DNA of 57,026 nucleotides from Thermoplasmatota archaeon (GCA_028279585.1 JANQNL010000143.1:1-57026); one strand, 5' to 3'. Shown: positions 26,919-35,512, counted from the stretch's first letter. Program-made: numbers and translations. Notes: a model not told the origin generated them from the sequence alone.

Positions 26919-29900
26919 ATGCGTAACGCGTCAAGACCCAAGACCGCACTGACCCCTATCCTTGCGTTCTTACTCGCACTCATGATGTTGGCACTACTGC
27001 CCATCATGTGCTGTGGATCAGAGGCAAATGCCGAGGAAGTAAGAACTGAGGAGGAGGAGCAGGCCCCGGCCACCCGGGAATGGTGGGAGGATTGGCCTAT
27101 CAAGGTCATAGATGATGAGACCGTCGATAACATCAACTTCACCACAGAGGATGATTGGAACGATGGAGGTGGATTGGGATACGTCGTTACCAATGATGAT
27201 GATGGAGAGATGAGGCTCAACTACTCCAGAGACTACGGTGATATATCACCACCCGATGAGCAGATAACTGAGCTCGTGGTCAACAGGAACGGTATCGTCT
27301 TTGGGATCCTCAATCCATCAGGTAAGGTCTTCTTCCACAACCCGGCCAACGAGGAGATCTCCTACCTGAACTCGAACAACTCAATCAACGGAGAGCCATT
27401 GGCCTCCATTACGATATGTGATGACGGGACCATTTTCGTCGGTTCTGCTTGGACGGGAAAGCTGCTTGAGATATCATCAGACCTTACCTCGATCACTAAC
27501 ATTCCTATTGTACCAGGGACCGATTTCAACCTGACCCATCTCGCAACTGATGGTGGAGAGTGGGTCTATGGTGGCTATGGTCCTATTGGGAAGTTCTTCT
27601 CATACAACCGTGTCACATTTCAGTTCAAATACTTCGACCCCCACCCGATGGCGGGTGACAATTACTATGTTACTGACAGCACCTGGGATGAGGAAGGGAA
27701 CCTATACTTCTCAACATCAAAGTCTGGTCCAGGAAGTATCCATATTCCTGACATCTATAGGCTCAGAGAGATAGACCTGAACAATATCTCAAGGCTCCAG
27801 GACCTCGACACTCCAGTATATGGCGATGGTCCGTTCGCCGGTATCATTAGTCTTGCTTACACAGCCTCTGGATACCTGTTCGGAGGTACTGCCGAGCCTG
27901 CTAACATCTTCAAGTACCAGAAAACATCCACAGGCTCGAACTACCAGATGTTCGGTACCCTCGACATCAATTTCAGAGCGGTCCTGGAACTTGAGATGGG
28001 ATTCGATGACCAGACCATGTTCGGAAGCACACTTGGGAAGCCTGGAAACGACGGTGTCATGTTCTCGTTCGACATCCATGACACGACACTGGGCTCTGCA
28101 TACTCTCCGTTCGATATGGATTATCATCCGCTCCATGGTGTAACAGCCGTGACCATGAACCCATCGTTCGCATCGATCTACGGTGGAACAGATCCCGACT
28201 GTCGCCTCTTTAGGATGTACCCCATCGCTTTCTGGGTAGGTCCGATCCTGAACACCACACAGTACGTCATGCCTCTTGCTATAGAGCTTAGCGGTTACGA
28301 ATCCCCCGATTGCACTGTCATCACTCTGTTCAAGCACGGATCGAACGAAACTACGACCTTCGAGAAACCTGACTGGGATTTCGTTGTATCACAACGCAAG
28401 GTCGAGATCCCAAAGATGTACGCGGACCAACGGTGCTTTCAGATAGCAGTAGGAATCTTCTCCACCAATCCTCTGGACAACGATGCATCATCCATAGTCG
28501 AATGGTGCGACTTCACGTTCGAACGGCAAGTTGACCTTGATATAGAGATGAGCGTCCTTGACAAGGAGGTCGTCCCTGGGGATGAGATAGATTACAAGCT
28601 GTATCTCAACTCGTCGGCATATGGGCTCATCCCTGACCTGGTGGTGGACCTTGATCTTCCCGCTAATACCGAGTTCATCTCCTCTAGTCATCCAGATGAT
28701 AACTTGGCTCCGGACGGAACCGTCAGATGGAAGTTGGAGGACATGAAAGGGCCGTTCAACCAGGTCATAAACCTGACCCTGCGAACAAAGGACTCGATAG
28801 TTGCTGGTTCCCAGGTAGAACTCGACTTCATAGCAAACTTCACAGATGCCATAGAACGTTACCAGGATGAGATCACGTCCAATACGGTCTCCACGACCAT
28901 CGTCATCCCTAGCATGACCATCAATCTCACAGGTTCATCTGGTGAACTCACCCTTGGAGATGAGGTGTCATATTCCCTTGCCATTGAGAACGTCGGCGAT
29001 GGTGTTGCTAACGATACCATGGTTCTCATAGAGATCCCCGCAGACCTAACGGTCGACGATATCACTGCTGGTTCAAATGAGATCTATGACGAAGGCTCCC
29101 CGCTCATTGTTGGAGATGAGTTCTACCAGTATGTCTGGGAATTAGGGAACCTGACATCGTCCACAAAGTTCGAGGCGACACTTACAGCTACCGTTAATAA
29201 CGACGCGAAGGATGGAACTTCGTTCCTAGTATCCGCCCAAGGTGAGTTCAGGGTCCTACCAGGAGCATCGCTCAAAACACTCAAAAGCACTGACCTCCCA
29301 CTGAACATCAGACGACCAGATGTGGAGGTCGATGTCTTCCCGACAGTGTCCGAGACCATGTCCTCGGGCTCTCTCTCATACACCATCAACGTCGAGAACG
29401 TCATGTCCGGTGATGCGACAGTTGAGGTCCGTGTGAAGAACCCGGAACACTGCTCCAACGGTATGTCGGATGCTGACGAGTTCATGGACGATGGAGCGAC
29501 CAGTGGCTGGTCCAATTTCTCGTTCGTCGTTAAAGGTAATACGGACCTGTTCTCCTTGGACCTGAAGTACAAGGTGGACGCCAAGGTCCCTGATATGACC
29601 ATCATCTCCACAGAGGTAGAGGTCATTGTCAAGGTCGCCAATGGATATCTTGTGGAGAACTTCACACTTGATGTCACAAATGTGACCGTCCTTTCACCAC
29701 ATATGACCATGGACCTTGTGTTCTCAAGCTACGAGATCCATACCAAGGAGACCATCTCCCTGACAGTGTGGATGGAGAACATTGGCAATGGCACTGTCCA
29801 GTCCCTCGAGCTGACCTCCGAGTTCCCTGAATCCCTTAACCCATCTCTGCGTTCAGGCTCTTCGACCTATACCAAGGATGATCTCGGCACCGAGGGATGG

Positions 29901-31487
29901 GAGCTCGTCATCGATGATTCTACCATTGTTCCTGAACAGAGGAAAGCATACACTATCGATATCACCGGAACAGATGAGATAGTCAACAACACCCTCATCA
30001 GGATCTCTGTCCATCTTAAGGTGTTGGACGCAGATGGGAACGATTTCAGCTATACTATCGTGAACCAGAGCATCCGTGGATACGCTGACCCTCTTCCAGA
30101 GGATGAGGACTTCGTGGTACTATCCATGGTCCCTTATAAGGATGCCAACAACATCCCTATCACGACCACCATCCGTATCGTGTTCAACCACGATATCGAT
30201 GAGACGTCCATCCTTACCTCCACCATCGTCATACAGCCACTGAACTCCATGTTCGTGGTGTCTGCGGATGGAAACGTGATCACCATCACATTCCAGGAGG
30301 AGCTTGAGTACAATACCAAATACTCTGTCCTCATCAAGACCGAGATCAAGGACATTCATGGCAATCAACTGGTGGAGGACGAGGACTGGTCCTTTACAAC
30401 CGAAAAGGACCCATCATCAGGTTCCAGCGGGGCCATCAATCCAATGCTGATAATCGTGGTCGTCGTCCTGTTCCTGCTTCTGATGATCTCTGTTGTCCTG
30501 TTCATATTCTTAAGAAAGAAGAAGAAGGACAACGAGAGGCTGACAAGCGATGACGTGGAAGAGGCAGAGATCGCGTACACACCAGACTCAAGCCTTTCGA
30601 AGGGAGAGCTGAATGCCATTGGTGGGGATGAGAAGGAGAAAGAGCCTCAGAAGGCCAAGGTCCTACCAAGTAAGAAGCAAGAGGCGATCAAGGAGGACAA
30701 ACCTCTTCAGATACCCGAAAAGGCCGGCAGGACCGTCAAGGGACCTGCTGGTGCACGGACCGTCAGGAAACCACCTGTCCGCGGTGCTAAGGGTGGAGCG
30801 ATACCCGAACGCAGGCCTGCCGGAGCCACCGCCGAGGCAGAGGTCTTTGAGTACATGCCCGAAGGCGCACAGCCCATGGAGACCGTGGACGCGGTGCCAT
30901 CCGACCAGCCACGACCTGTCCAGTCCGACCGGGACCTGAACCAGTACTTCGACGATGTGCCCGAGCACATGAAGCAGCCCGAGACAGCACCAACACCGGA
31001 CAAGCCTATCGACGGTCAGCTTCAGTTACCACCTGCAGTGGTCGTGGACGCGGAGGACGAGGGCAAGGCCAAGGACTATAAGATCCAGGAGATCCTGGTA
31101 ATGACCAAGGATGGAATGCTCATGCAGCACTTCACCCAGGGAACGGCCACCACGGTTGACGAGGACATCCTTGCTTCGATGCTCACTGCTGTGCAGACGT
31201 TCATCAAGGACACCTTCGACGAGGACCGTGGCGAGCTCAACGATATCTCGTTCGGCAAGTTCCGCATCGTCATGACCCGGGGTGACTACATCACGATAGC
31301 TTGTGTCGCCACCGGCAAGAAAGCGCATCTTATCAAGAAGCAGCTTGAGCGCGCGGTCAAGGACATCGAGGCCAAGTACTACGATGTCCTGGAGGGATGG
31401 GACGGGGACATGGAGTCCGTGGAGCCCATGCGGGATGAGATGAAGTACATCCTTGAGGGCAAGTACGACATGGACTTTGTGGAGTAA
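26919..31487 (+). CDS. Large surface protein with beta-propeller, CARDB-like and Big_5 domains, TM helix and cytosolic roadblock/longin-like domain
   Basis: 1522 aa. The N-terminal signal (ILAFLLALMMLALLPIMCC) could end in a lipobox-like Cys. Residues about 80-480 repeat strand motifs of a propeller fold (NGIVFGILNPSGKV, DGTIFVGSAWTGKL). About 540-1080 are DUF11/CARDB-type beta domains with N-x-G-x-G repeats. About 1080-1165 is a Big_5-like domain (IRIVFNHDIDETSI ... WSFTTE). One TM helix lies at about 1174-1198, followed by RKKKKD and a Pro/Lys/Ala-rich tail. The last 140 residues (1383-1522: IQEILVMTKDGMLMQHF, VDEDILASMLTAVQTF, LERAVKDIEAKYYDVL, EGWDGD) resemble archaeal roadblock/longin-type domains. 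Inference: an outside sensor whose tail recruits or regulates the divergently encoded small GTPase. Confidence 0.88.
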   Translation: MRNASRPKTALTPILAFLLALMMLALLPIMCCGSEANAEEVRTEEEEQAPATREWWEDWPIKVIDDETVDNINFTTEDDWNDGGGLGYVVTNDDDGEMRLNYSRDYGDISPPDEQITELVVNRNGIVFGILNPSGKVFFHNPANEEISYLNSNNSINGEPLASITICDDGTIFVGSAWTGKLLEISSDLTSITNIPIVPGTDFNLTHLATDGGEWVYGGYGPIGKFFSYNRVTFQFKYFDPHPMAGDNYYVTDSTWDEEGNLYFSTSKSGPGSIHIPDIYRLREIDLNNISRLQDLDTPVYGDGPFAGIISLAYTASGYLFGGTAEPANIFKYQKTSTGSNYQMFGTLDINFRAVLELEMGFDDQTMFGSTLGKPGNDGVMFSFDIHDTTLGSAYSPFDMDYHPLHGVTAVTMNPSFASIYGGTDPDCRLFRMYPIAFWVGPILNTTQYVMPLAIELSGYESPDCTVITLFKHGSNETTTFEKPDWDFVVSQRKVEIPKMYADQRCFQIAVGIFSTNPLDNDASSIVEWCDFTFERQVDLDIEMSVLDKEVVPGDEIDYKLYLNSSAYGLIPDLVVDLDLPANTEFISSSHPDDNLAPDGTVRWKLEDMKGPFNQVINLTLRTKDSIVAGSQVELDFIANFTDAIERYQDEITSNTVSTTIVIPSMTINLTGSSGELTLGDEVSYSLAIENVGDGVANDTMVLIEIPADLTVDDITAGSNEIYDEGSPLIVGDEFYQYVWELGNLTSSTKFEATLTATVNNDAKDGTSFLVSAQGEFRVLPGASLKTLKSTDLPLNIRRPDVEVDVFPTVSETMSSGSLSYTINVENVMSGDATVEVRVKNPEHCSNGMSDADEFMDDGATSGWSNFSFVVKGNTDLFSLDLKYKVDAKVPDMTIISTEVEVIVKVANGYLVENFTLDVTNVTVLSPHMTMDLVFSSYEIHTKETISLTVWMENIGNGTVQSLELTSEFPESLNPSLRSGSSTYTKDDLGTEGWELVIDDSTIVPEQRKAYTIDITGTDEIVNNTLIRISVHLKVLDADGNDFSYTIVNQSIRGYADPLPEDEDFVVLSMVPYKDANNIPITTTIRIVFNHDIDETSILTSTIVIQPLNSMFVVSADGNVITITFQEELEYNTKYSVLIKTEIKDIHGNQLVEDEDWSFTTEKDPSSGSSGAINPMLIIVVVVLFLLLMISVVLFIFLRKKKKDNERLTSDDVEEAEIAYTPDSSLSKGELNAIGGDEKEKEPQKAKVLPSKKQEAIKEDKPLQIPEKAGRTVKGPAGARTVRKPPVRGAKGGAIPERRPAGATAEAEVFEYMPEGAQPMETVDAVPSDQPRPVQSDRDLNQYFDDVPEHMKQPETAPTPDKPIDGQLQLPPAVVVDAEDEGKAKDYKIQEILVMTKDGMLMQHFTQGTATTVDEDILASMLTAVQTFIKDTFDEDRGELNDISFGKFRIVMTRGDYITIACVATGKKAHLIKKQLERAVKDIEAKYYDVLEGWDGDMESVEPMRDEMKYILEGKYDMDFVE

Positions 31488-31509
31488 AGAGAACCCCGCC
31501 CCAAGATAC

Positions 31510-31794
31510 CAGTCGATTTCTTACGTCACAGAGTTACGTATCAGAAATCGCTGGGTTCAGCCTCGTCCCACCGTCGCATTCCATCGAGGCCGGGCGAACG
31601 TGGGTCCGAATCCTCATTGTCGCTTGCACTTACTGTTAACAAGGGGAGGGATGCAGAAGAAAGACTGACAACGACGCTTGTCTTTCTTCTGCGCCAGCCG
31701 CATCGAAGTTGGTTGTATTGTCGAACACGATGCGGCGTCTGCAAGCGTCACTCGCACCGTTTCCGACCATCATATCCATTCGACGGGTCGGAAA
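31510..31794 (-). ncRNA. Structured element A linked to tRNA-Leu(UAA)
   Basis: This stretch between the surface-protein gene and tRNA-Leu(UAA) has no supported ORF but folds well. From the tRNA side on the plus strand: P4 TTTCCGACC/GGTCGGAAA (31760-31768, 31786-31794), abutting the encoded CCA; P1 CGCTTGCA/TGCAAGCG (31621-31628, 31740-31747) enclosing P2 (13 bp, 31653-31665 with 31680-31692) and P3 GCCGCATCG/CGATGCGGC (31697-31705, 31728-31736); P5 CGATTTCT/AGAAATCG (31514-31521, 31543-31550). A copy of the tRNA 3' end, CAAGGGGAGGGAT, is at 31640-31652. A homologous element with changed but still paired stems follows the other tRNA-Leu. No promoter is seen on its left, so co-transcription with the tRNA on the minus strand is likelier. 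Confidence 0.65.
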
Positions 31795-31898
31795 TGGTGC
31801 AAGGGGAGGGATTCGAACCCACGAACCACTAAGGACTGGATATCTCACCAGTTGCGGTCTTAAGTCCAGCGCCGTTGGCCAGGCTTGGCTACCCTTGC
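31795..31898 (-). tRNA. tRNA-Leu (UAA) with 17-nt intron
   Basis: Minus-strand class II tRNA: acceptor GCAAGGG/CCCTTGC, D-arm GCCA..GGC, anticodon stem CTGGA/TCCAG, long variable arm and T-arm GTGGG-TTCGAAT-CCCCT region, discriminator A, encoded CCA (31795-31797). The anticodon loop CTTAAG-A is interrupted after position 37 by a 17-nt insertion (ACCGCAACTGGTGAGAT), the canonical archaeal intron site. The spliced body is 84 nt. A TTTATC TATA-like box lies about 38 bp upstream. Confidence 0.93.
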
Positions 31899-31956
31899 GT
31901 AAGAAGTGAATTACAATACCATTTGGTAGATAAACCTTTTCAGCAGATGGCTAGTG

Positions 31957-33429
31957 TTAGTCACCAGCCTTATACTCCAGGTCCTCCATCTTCCGCTTCG
32001 CAACCTTGGAGCCAGGCTTGACCTCGAGCGCGTTCATATAGCACTCATATGCGTCCGCCAACTTGCCCTTGGTCTCCGATAGATCGGCCATGCACATCCA
32101 AGCCTCATAGTGACCGGGATTGATGGACAAGGCCTTCTGGAAACAGCTCGCAGCCTTGGCAGTGTCCCCCTCCTTCAACCTGATCGCACCTAGGTTTGCC
32201 CAGGCGTTCTCGTTGTAGGGGTTTGCCTTTGTTGCTTTCTTGTAGAACGATTCCGCCTCGTCGAGATCCCCGTTGAGGGCGTTGACGGTCCCAAGGGCGA
32301 GGAGGGTAGTGTCGTCCTTGGTATCGGTCGCAAGCAACGACTCGAGCTTCTCGATATCCTCATTGTCAATGGTCAGACCATAGGTCTCCCACTCGATTGG
32401 CTTGTGGACCTTGATCAGGATGTCTGACAACTTCTGCCTGACCTCTATTAGGGCCTTATCCTTTTCAAGGAACCGGAGCCTTTGGAAGACAAGCTCTGCT
32501 TCGTCATATCTTTCCAGGATGGTCAGACACTCGCCCTTTCCTACAAGCGCCTCGATGAGCTCGGAGTCGATGTCCAGGGCTTTCTGGTAACAGTCCAGGG
32601 CAGCGTTGTACTCCTCCATCTTCATCAGGAGATCGCCTTTACGAGACCACGCCACCTCGTAGTAGGAGTTGATCCTCAAGGAGATCTCAAAGCAGCGGAG
32701 AGCTTCCTCGTAGCGATCGAGCATGGAGAGTGCAAAGCCTTTTGCATACCACGCGTAATCGAACTTTCTGTTGAGCTTGATGGCCTTCTCGTGGTATTTG
32801 ATGGACTCCTCGAACCTCTCCTGATGCTCCAGGGAGTTACCGATGTTGTTCCAGGCTATCTCGTAGGTCGGGTCGATCTCCACGGCCTTTCTGAAGTATG
32901 GGATGGACTCCTCGTAGTTGCCAAGATTGTACTCTGCATTACCACGATTGTTCCATATGACCGCGTCGTCTGGGAGAAGGAGCAGGGCCTTGTCGTACGC
33001 TTTGATAGCATCCTTCAACCTCTGGAGACCATGTAACGCGTAGCCTTTGTTGTACCAAGCTATCCCGTAGCTTGGGTCGAGACGAAGTGCCCGGTCCAAA
33101 GCCTTGACAGCTTCCTTGTAGATCCCCATCATGGTCAAGGTCAAACCTTTGTTGTTCCATGCCTCGGGATTGTGCCCGTCCACTTCGATCGCCTGATCGT
33201 AGATGCTCAGTGCCTCGTCGTAGTTTCCCTGGCGGAAAAGCTCGTTCCCATCCTCCACAAGCTCATCGGACCTTGCACGCTTTCCCGAGTGCCCTGAACG
33301 GTCCATGGTCATCAAGCCATGGAGTTGTGATCCCATGGTCGACCGGGAGCGCTTGAGCTTTGCTATCTTGCGCTGCTCGTCACCGTCAGTGTCCCTTTTG
33401 ATAAGCTCCTTGAGGCTAGCCACATACAT
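31957..33429 (-). CDS. TPR-repeat protein
   Basis: 490 aa, cytosolic, about eleven tetratricopeptide repeats. Eight repeats run from about residue 54 to 325 (pattern AWNNKGLTL, A-x-x-x-Y-D-x-A-I-x-x-D-P), then a non-TPR segment of about 60 aa, then three more repeats (ALGTVNALNGDLDEAESFY, AWANLGAIRLKEGD). The N-terminal 50 residues are basic (KLKRSRSTMG). TPR arrays are protein-protein scaffolds; no partner is named by the sequence. ATG 33429 begins 206 bp from the divergent RHH regulator gene, and the tandem GTCTGAC repeats lie just upstream of its start, so the RHH protein may also control this gene. Confidence 0.92.
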   Translation of the reverse strand: MYVASLKELIKRDTDGDEQRKIAKLKRSRSTMGSQLHGLMTMDRSGHSGKRARSDELVEDGNELFRQGNYDEALSIYDQAIEVDGHNPEAWNNKGLTLTMMGIYKEAVKALDRALRLDPSYGIAWYNKGYALHGLQRLKDAIKAYDKALLLLPDDAVIWNNRGNAEYNLGNYEESIPYFRKAVEIDPTYEIAWNNIGNSLEHQERFEESIKYHEKAIKLNRKFDYAWYAKGFALSMLDRYEEALRCFEISLRINSYYEVAWSRKGDLLMKMEEYNAALDCYQKALDIDSELIEALVGKGECLTILERYDEAELVFQRLRFLEKDKALIEVRQKLSDILIKVHKPIEWETYGLTIDNEDIEKLESLLATDTKDDTTLLALGTVNALNGDLDEAESFYKKATKANPYNENAWANLGAIRLKEGDTAKAASCFQKALSINPGHYEAWMCMADLSETKGKLADAYECYMNALEVKPGSKVAKRKMEDLEYKAGD

Positions 33430-33463
33430 GTAAACGAGTGGTATTATTTCAAATCCTCGGCTG

Positions 33464-33494
33464 GTCTGACATAGTGTCTGACATTGTGTCCGAC
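33464..33494. promoter_or_regulatory. Three tandem 12-bp GTCTGAC repeats, candidate RHH operator
   Basis: GTCTGAC at 33464, GTCTGAC at 33476 and GTCCGAC at 33488 are spaced exactly 12 bp, in the full pattern GTCTGACATAGT. Short tandem half-sites at regular helical spacing are typical of ribbon-helix-helix operators. They sit between the TPR gene and the RHH gene. Confidence 0.55.
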
Positions 33495-33540
33495 AAGGCG
33501 ATGACGTGCTCGAACACGTGTCCAGCGAGCTTCTTCTCTA

Positions 33541-33607
33541 TTTATAGTGAGTAGATAAGTATTTATATGGAGTCCCATATACCAGACAATTGGCGGACTA
33601 ATGTCTG
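33541..33607 (+). promoter_or_regulatory. TATA region of the RHH gene with inverted CAGACA half-sites
   Basis: AGTATTTATATGG (about 33559-33571) is a plus-strand TATA box for the RHH gene, and TTTATAGTG (33541-33549) may serve the divergent TPR gene from the other strand. Downstream CAGACA (33583-33588) and TGTCTG (33602-33607) form an inverted pair with the same GTCTG core as the tandem repeats. Confidence 0.5.
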
Positions 33608-33641
33608 CCACTATCGTTGATACTACCCCAAAGGTGTGCGA

Positions 33642-34037
33642 ATGGGCAAGCGGAAAAACATCAGCCACACAGAACGTGTGACGACCCGCATCACAATGGA
33701 CCAGACCGAAGCTCTGGAAGAGATAGTCCAGAAGGAAGGTCTTGGCTCCAAGTCCGACGCTATCAGGGAAGCCATCGACGAGTACATCGAGGGACGTTCT
33801 GACCCTCGCGGGACCCAAACCGTATCCACAAAGGTACCGAAGAAGGTCCTTGAAGAGCTGGACAAGCTCGTCGAGGACGGCACGATCATGGACAGGGAGG
33901 AGGGTGTTCGCATCGCTCTTCGCCACTTCGTCATGGCAGATGCCGATTATTTCGTCAACAGGGTGCCAGAGATGGACAAGAAGCGTTTGGAGACCGCAAC
34001 ACGATCATATGAATCCCACAAGGATGCACAACCTTGA
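33642..34037 (+). CDS. Ribbon-helix-helix (CopG-like) transcriptional regulator
   Basis: 131 aa from ATG 33642, which has AAGGTG 5-6 nt upstream (GTG 33636 is less likely). The N-terminal RHH domain is clear: beta-strand RVTTRITMD, helix QTEALEEIVQKE, turn GLGSKSD, helix AIREAIDEYIE. A second similar strand-helix-helix follows (VSTKVPKKVLEELDKLV, DREEGVRIALRHFV), so the chain may carry two RHH-like units. There is no metal-binding ACT domain, unlike NikR. Its promoter region has tandem and inverted GTCTG sites, so autoregulation is likely. The gene precedes the ftsZ cluster with about 110 bp and GC-rich hairpins between, and might also act on it. Confidence 0.92.
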   Translation: MGKRKNISHTERVTTRITMDQTEALEEIVQKEGLGSKSDAIREAIDEYIEGRSDPRGTQTVSTKVPKKVLEELDKLVEDGTIMDREEGVRIALRHFVMADADYFVNRVPEMDKKRLETATRSYESHKDAQP

Positions 34038-34068
34038 GGGAGATGGGATGCAACTCCGCTGTCGGGCT

Positions 34069-34110
34069 GGGGCGGCTTGCCGCCCCTACCTGCCCCCCGG
34101 GCACGGGGGC
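34069..34110 (+). terminator. Two GC-rich hairpins after the RHH gene
   Basis: GGGGCGG-CTTG-CCGCCCC (34069-34086) and GCCCCC-CGGGCAC-GGGGGC (34092-34110) are two perfect stem-loops in the gap after the RHH stop codon. They probably end or attenuate that transcript. No T-run follows. The next gene starts at 34144. Confidence 0.45.
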
Positions 34111-34143
34111 GAACGACGGCTATACCGCAAGAGGTGTTATAAA

Positions 34144-34356
34144 ATGCCAGAAGAAGGCCGCAGAAAGATCAAACTTCCTCCACCTAAGAAGTCTCGCCGC
34201 AAGTCGGACAGGGACAAGAGGTTCGACAGCGATATGAAGCAGTTGGAGGAAGCGAACAGGCTCTGTGTCAGATATAAGGGCACGGACAAGTACGAGTGGG
34301 CATGTCAGCAGGCGATCTACGCTCTGGAGCGTGTCAACTCTTATAGGTACAGCTAG
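34144..34356 (+). CDS. 70-aa basic protein upstream of ftsZ
   Basis: ATG 34144 has GAGGTG 8 nt upstream, and the frame ends 18 bp before the ftsZ start. The first 30 residues are strongly basic with a proline run (KIKLPPPKKSRRKSDRDKR), then a helical, Cys-containing part (DMKQLEEANRLCVRYKG, EWACQQAIYALERVNS). Codon use fits its neighbours. The product is not recognised. The tight link to ftsZ and a shared transcript suggest a role near cell division or a nucleic-acid-binding accessory; this is inference. Confidence 0.72.
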   Translation: MPEEGRRKIKLPPPKKSRRKSDRDKRFDSDMKQLEEANRLCVRYKGTDKYEWACQQAIYALERVNSYRYS

Positions 34357-34374
34357 AATATAGAAGGTGGACCC

Positions 34375-35415
34375 ATGAGACTTATCGAGTTTGAGGAAGA
34401 GCCCGAGGATATGGGCGAACTCGCCTGTGGAGTACCGAACATACTCGTAGTAGGTTGCGGCGGTGCGGGTAACAACGAGGTGAACAGGCTCAACGAGATA
34501 GGTATCAAGGGTGCCAAGACCATAGCTTTGAACACGGACAGCCAGGCGCTGCACCGGACCGTTGCTGATGTCAAGATCCTCATTGGAAAGAGCATCACAA
34601 GCGGCATGGGTGCAGGCGGTGACCCCAAGCTCGGAAAGAGGTGCATGGACGTATCCAGACCCTCTGTGGAGAGCCTGGTGCGCAACGCGAACCTGGTGTT
34701 CATCACAGCTGGAATGGGTGGAGGGACCGGGACCGGTTCTGCCCCCATAGTTGCAGAGATCGCTCGCGAGCAGGGCGCCATCGTTGTCGCTATCGTGACA
34801 ACACCTTTCGATATCGAAAGGGACAGGCTCTACAAGGCCGAGGTCGGTCTGGACGAGCTTGACCAGTTCGCTCACTCTGTGATAGTGTTGGACAATAACC
34901 AGCTGATACCGCAGGTCGGTAACAAGCCTGTGAACGAGGCTTTCAAGGTTATGGACAACATCATCGCAGAGATAATCAAGGGGATCACCGAGGTGATCAC
35001 CGAACCTTCACTTATCAATCTTGATTACAACGACGTCAAGTCCGTGATGCAGCACGGTGGAGCATCCACCATGCTCTACGGCAAGGCGTTGGCAATAGAC
35101 CCAGAGGACGTTGTGGAGACGGTCCTCAGCCACCAGCTTCTCGACGTGGACATAAGAGGCGCAACTGGAGCCCTGGTCCACATCTCCTGTTCCGAGAAGC
35201 TGTCACTGATGAACCTGCAGGAGATCGCCGACGGAATAACACAGAACCTGGACGAGGGTGCCAACGTGATACTTGGCGCCAGGATCGACCCTAACCTCGA
35301 CGACGAGGTCAAGGTCATGTCCATCATCACAGGTCTTGGGACCTATGATGAGCCAGAGATGGATGCGGCCCAGAAGCAGAACTGGGACAAATGGCAGATC
35401 CAAGCTGTATGGTGA
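34375..35415 (+). CDS. ftsZ: Cell division GTPase FtsZ
   Basis: 346 aa tubulin-fold GTPase that polymerises into the division ring. The nucleotide-binding glycines ILVVGCGGAGNNEVNRL are at about 24-40, the tubulin signature GMGGGTGTGSAP at 113-124, the T5/NTDSQAL motif near 52-58 and the synergy-loop region LINLDYNDVKSVM. The C-terminus is short (DEVKVMSIITGLGTYDEP ... WQIQAVW), with no long linker and membrane-tethering peptide. AAGGTGGA precedes ATG 34375. It is flanked by a 70-aa basic protein and a 30-aa ORF in what looks like a three-gene unit. Confidence 0.97.
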   Translation: MRLIEFEEEPEDMGELACGVPNILVVGCGGAGNNEVNRLNEIGIKGAKTIALNTDSQALHRTVADVKILIGKSITSGMGAGGDPKLGKRCMDVSRPSVESLVRNANLVFITAGMGGGTGTGSAPIVAEIAREQGAIVVAIVTTPFDIERDRLYKAEVGLDELDQFAHSVIVLDNNQLIPQVGNKPVNEAFKVMDNIIAEIIKGITEVITEPSLINLDYNDVKSVMQHGGASTMLYGKALAIDPEDVVETVLSHQLLDVDIRGATGALVHISCSEKLSLMNLQEIADGITQNLDEGANVILGARIDPNLDDEVKVMSIITGLGTYDEPEMDAAQKQNWDKWQIQAVW

Positions 35416-35419
35416 TACA

Positions 35420-35512
35420 ATGCACGGACCAAGGAAGAAGATGTACGATCCCTCGACCTACCAGGTAGACCTTCACGCGTTCGGGTTCTCAGACCCTGAT
35501 GACGAGAACTGA
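35420..35512 (+). CDS. 30-aa microprotein translationally coupled to ftsZ
   Basis: ATG 35420 is 5 nt past the ftsZ stop, and the stop itself lies inside a GGTGATAC ribosome binding site, an almost exact match to the archaeal anti-Shine-Dalgarno complement. The product is MHGPRKKMYDPSTYQVDLHA followed by ten residues ending DPDDEN: a basic start, a Tyr/Pro centre and an acidic end. No ORF of this size would be called by default, but the overlap geometry strongly suggests translation. Inference: an FtsZ-associated peptide, possibly supplying the tail contacts FtsZ itself lacks. A random origin cannot be excluded. Confidence 0.6.
   Translation: MHGPRKKMYDPSTYQVDLHAFGFSDPDDEN

Noticed and set aside
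31453-31909. Several ORFs of 60-71 aa on both strands across structured element A and tRNA-Leu(UAA)
   Set aside because: They overlap each other, the tRNA and the paired stems, have no ribosome binding sites and no conserved-looking sequence; the equivalent frames in element B are different.
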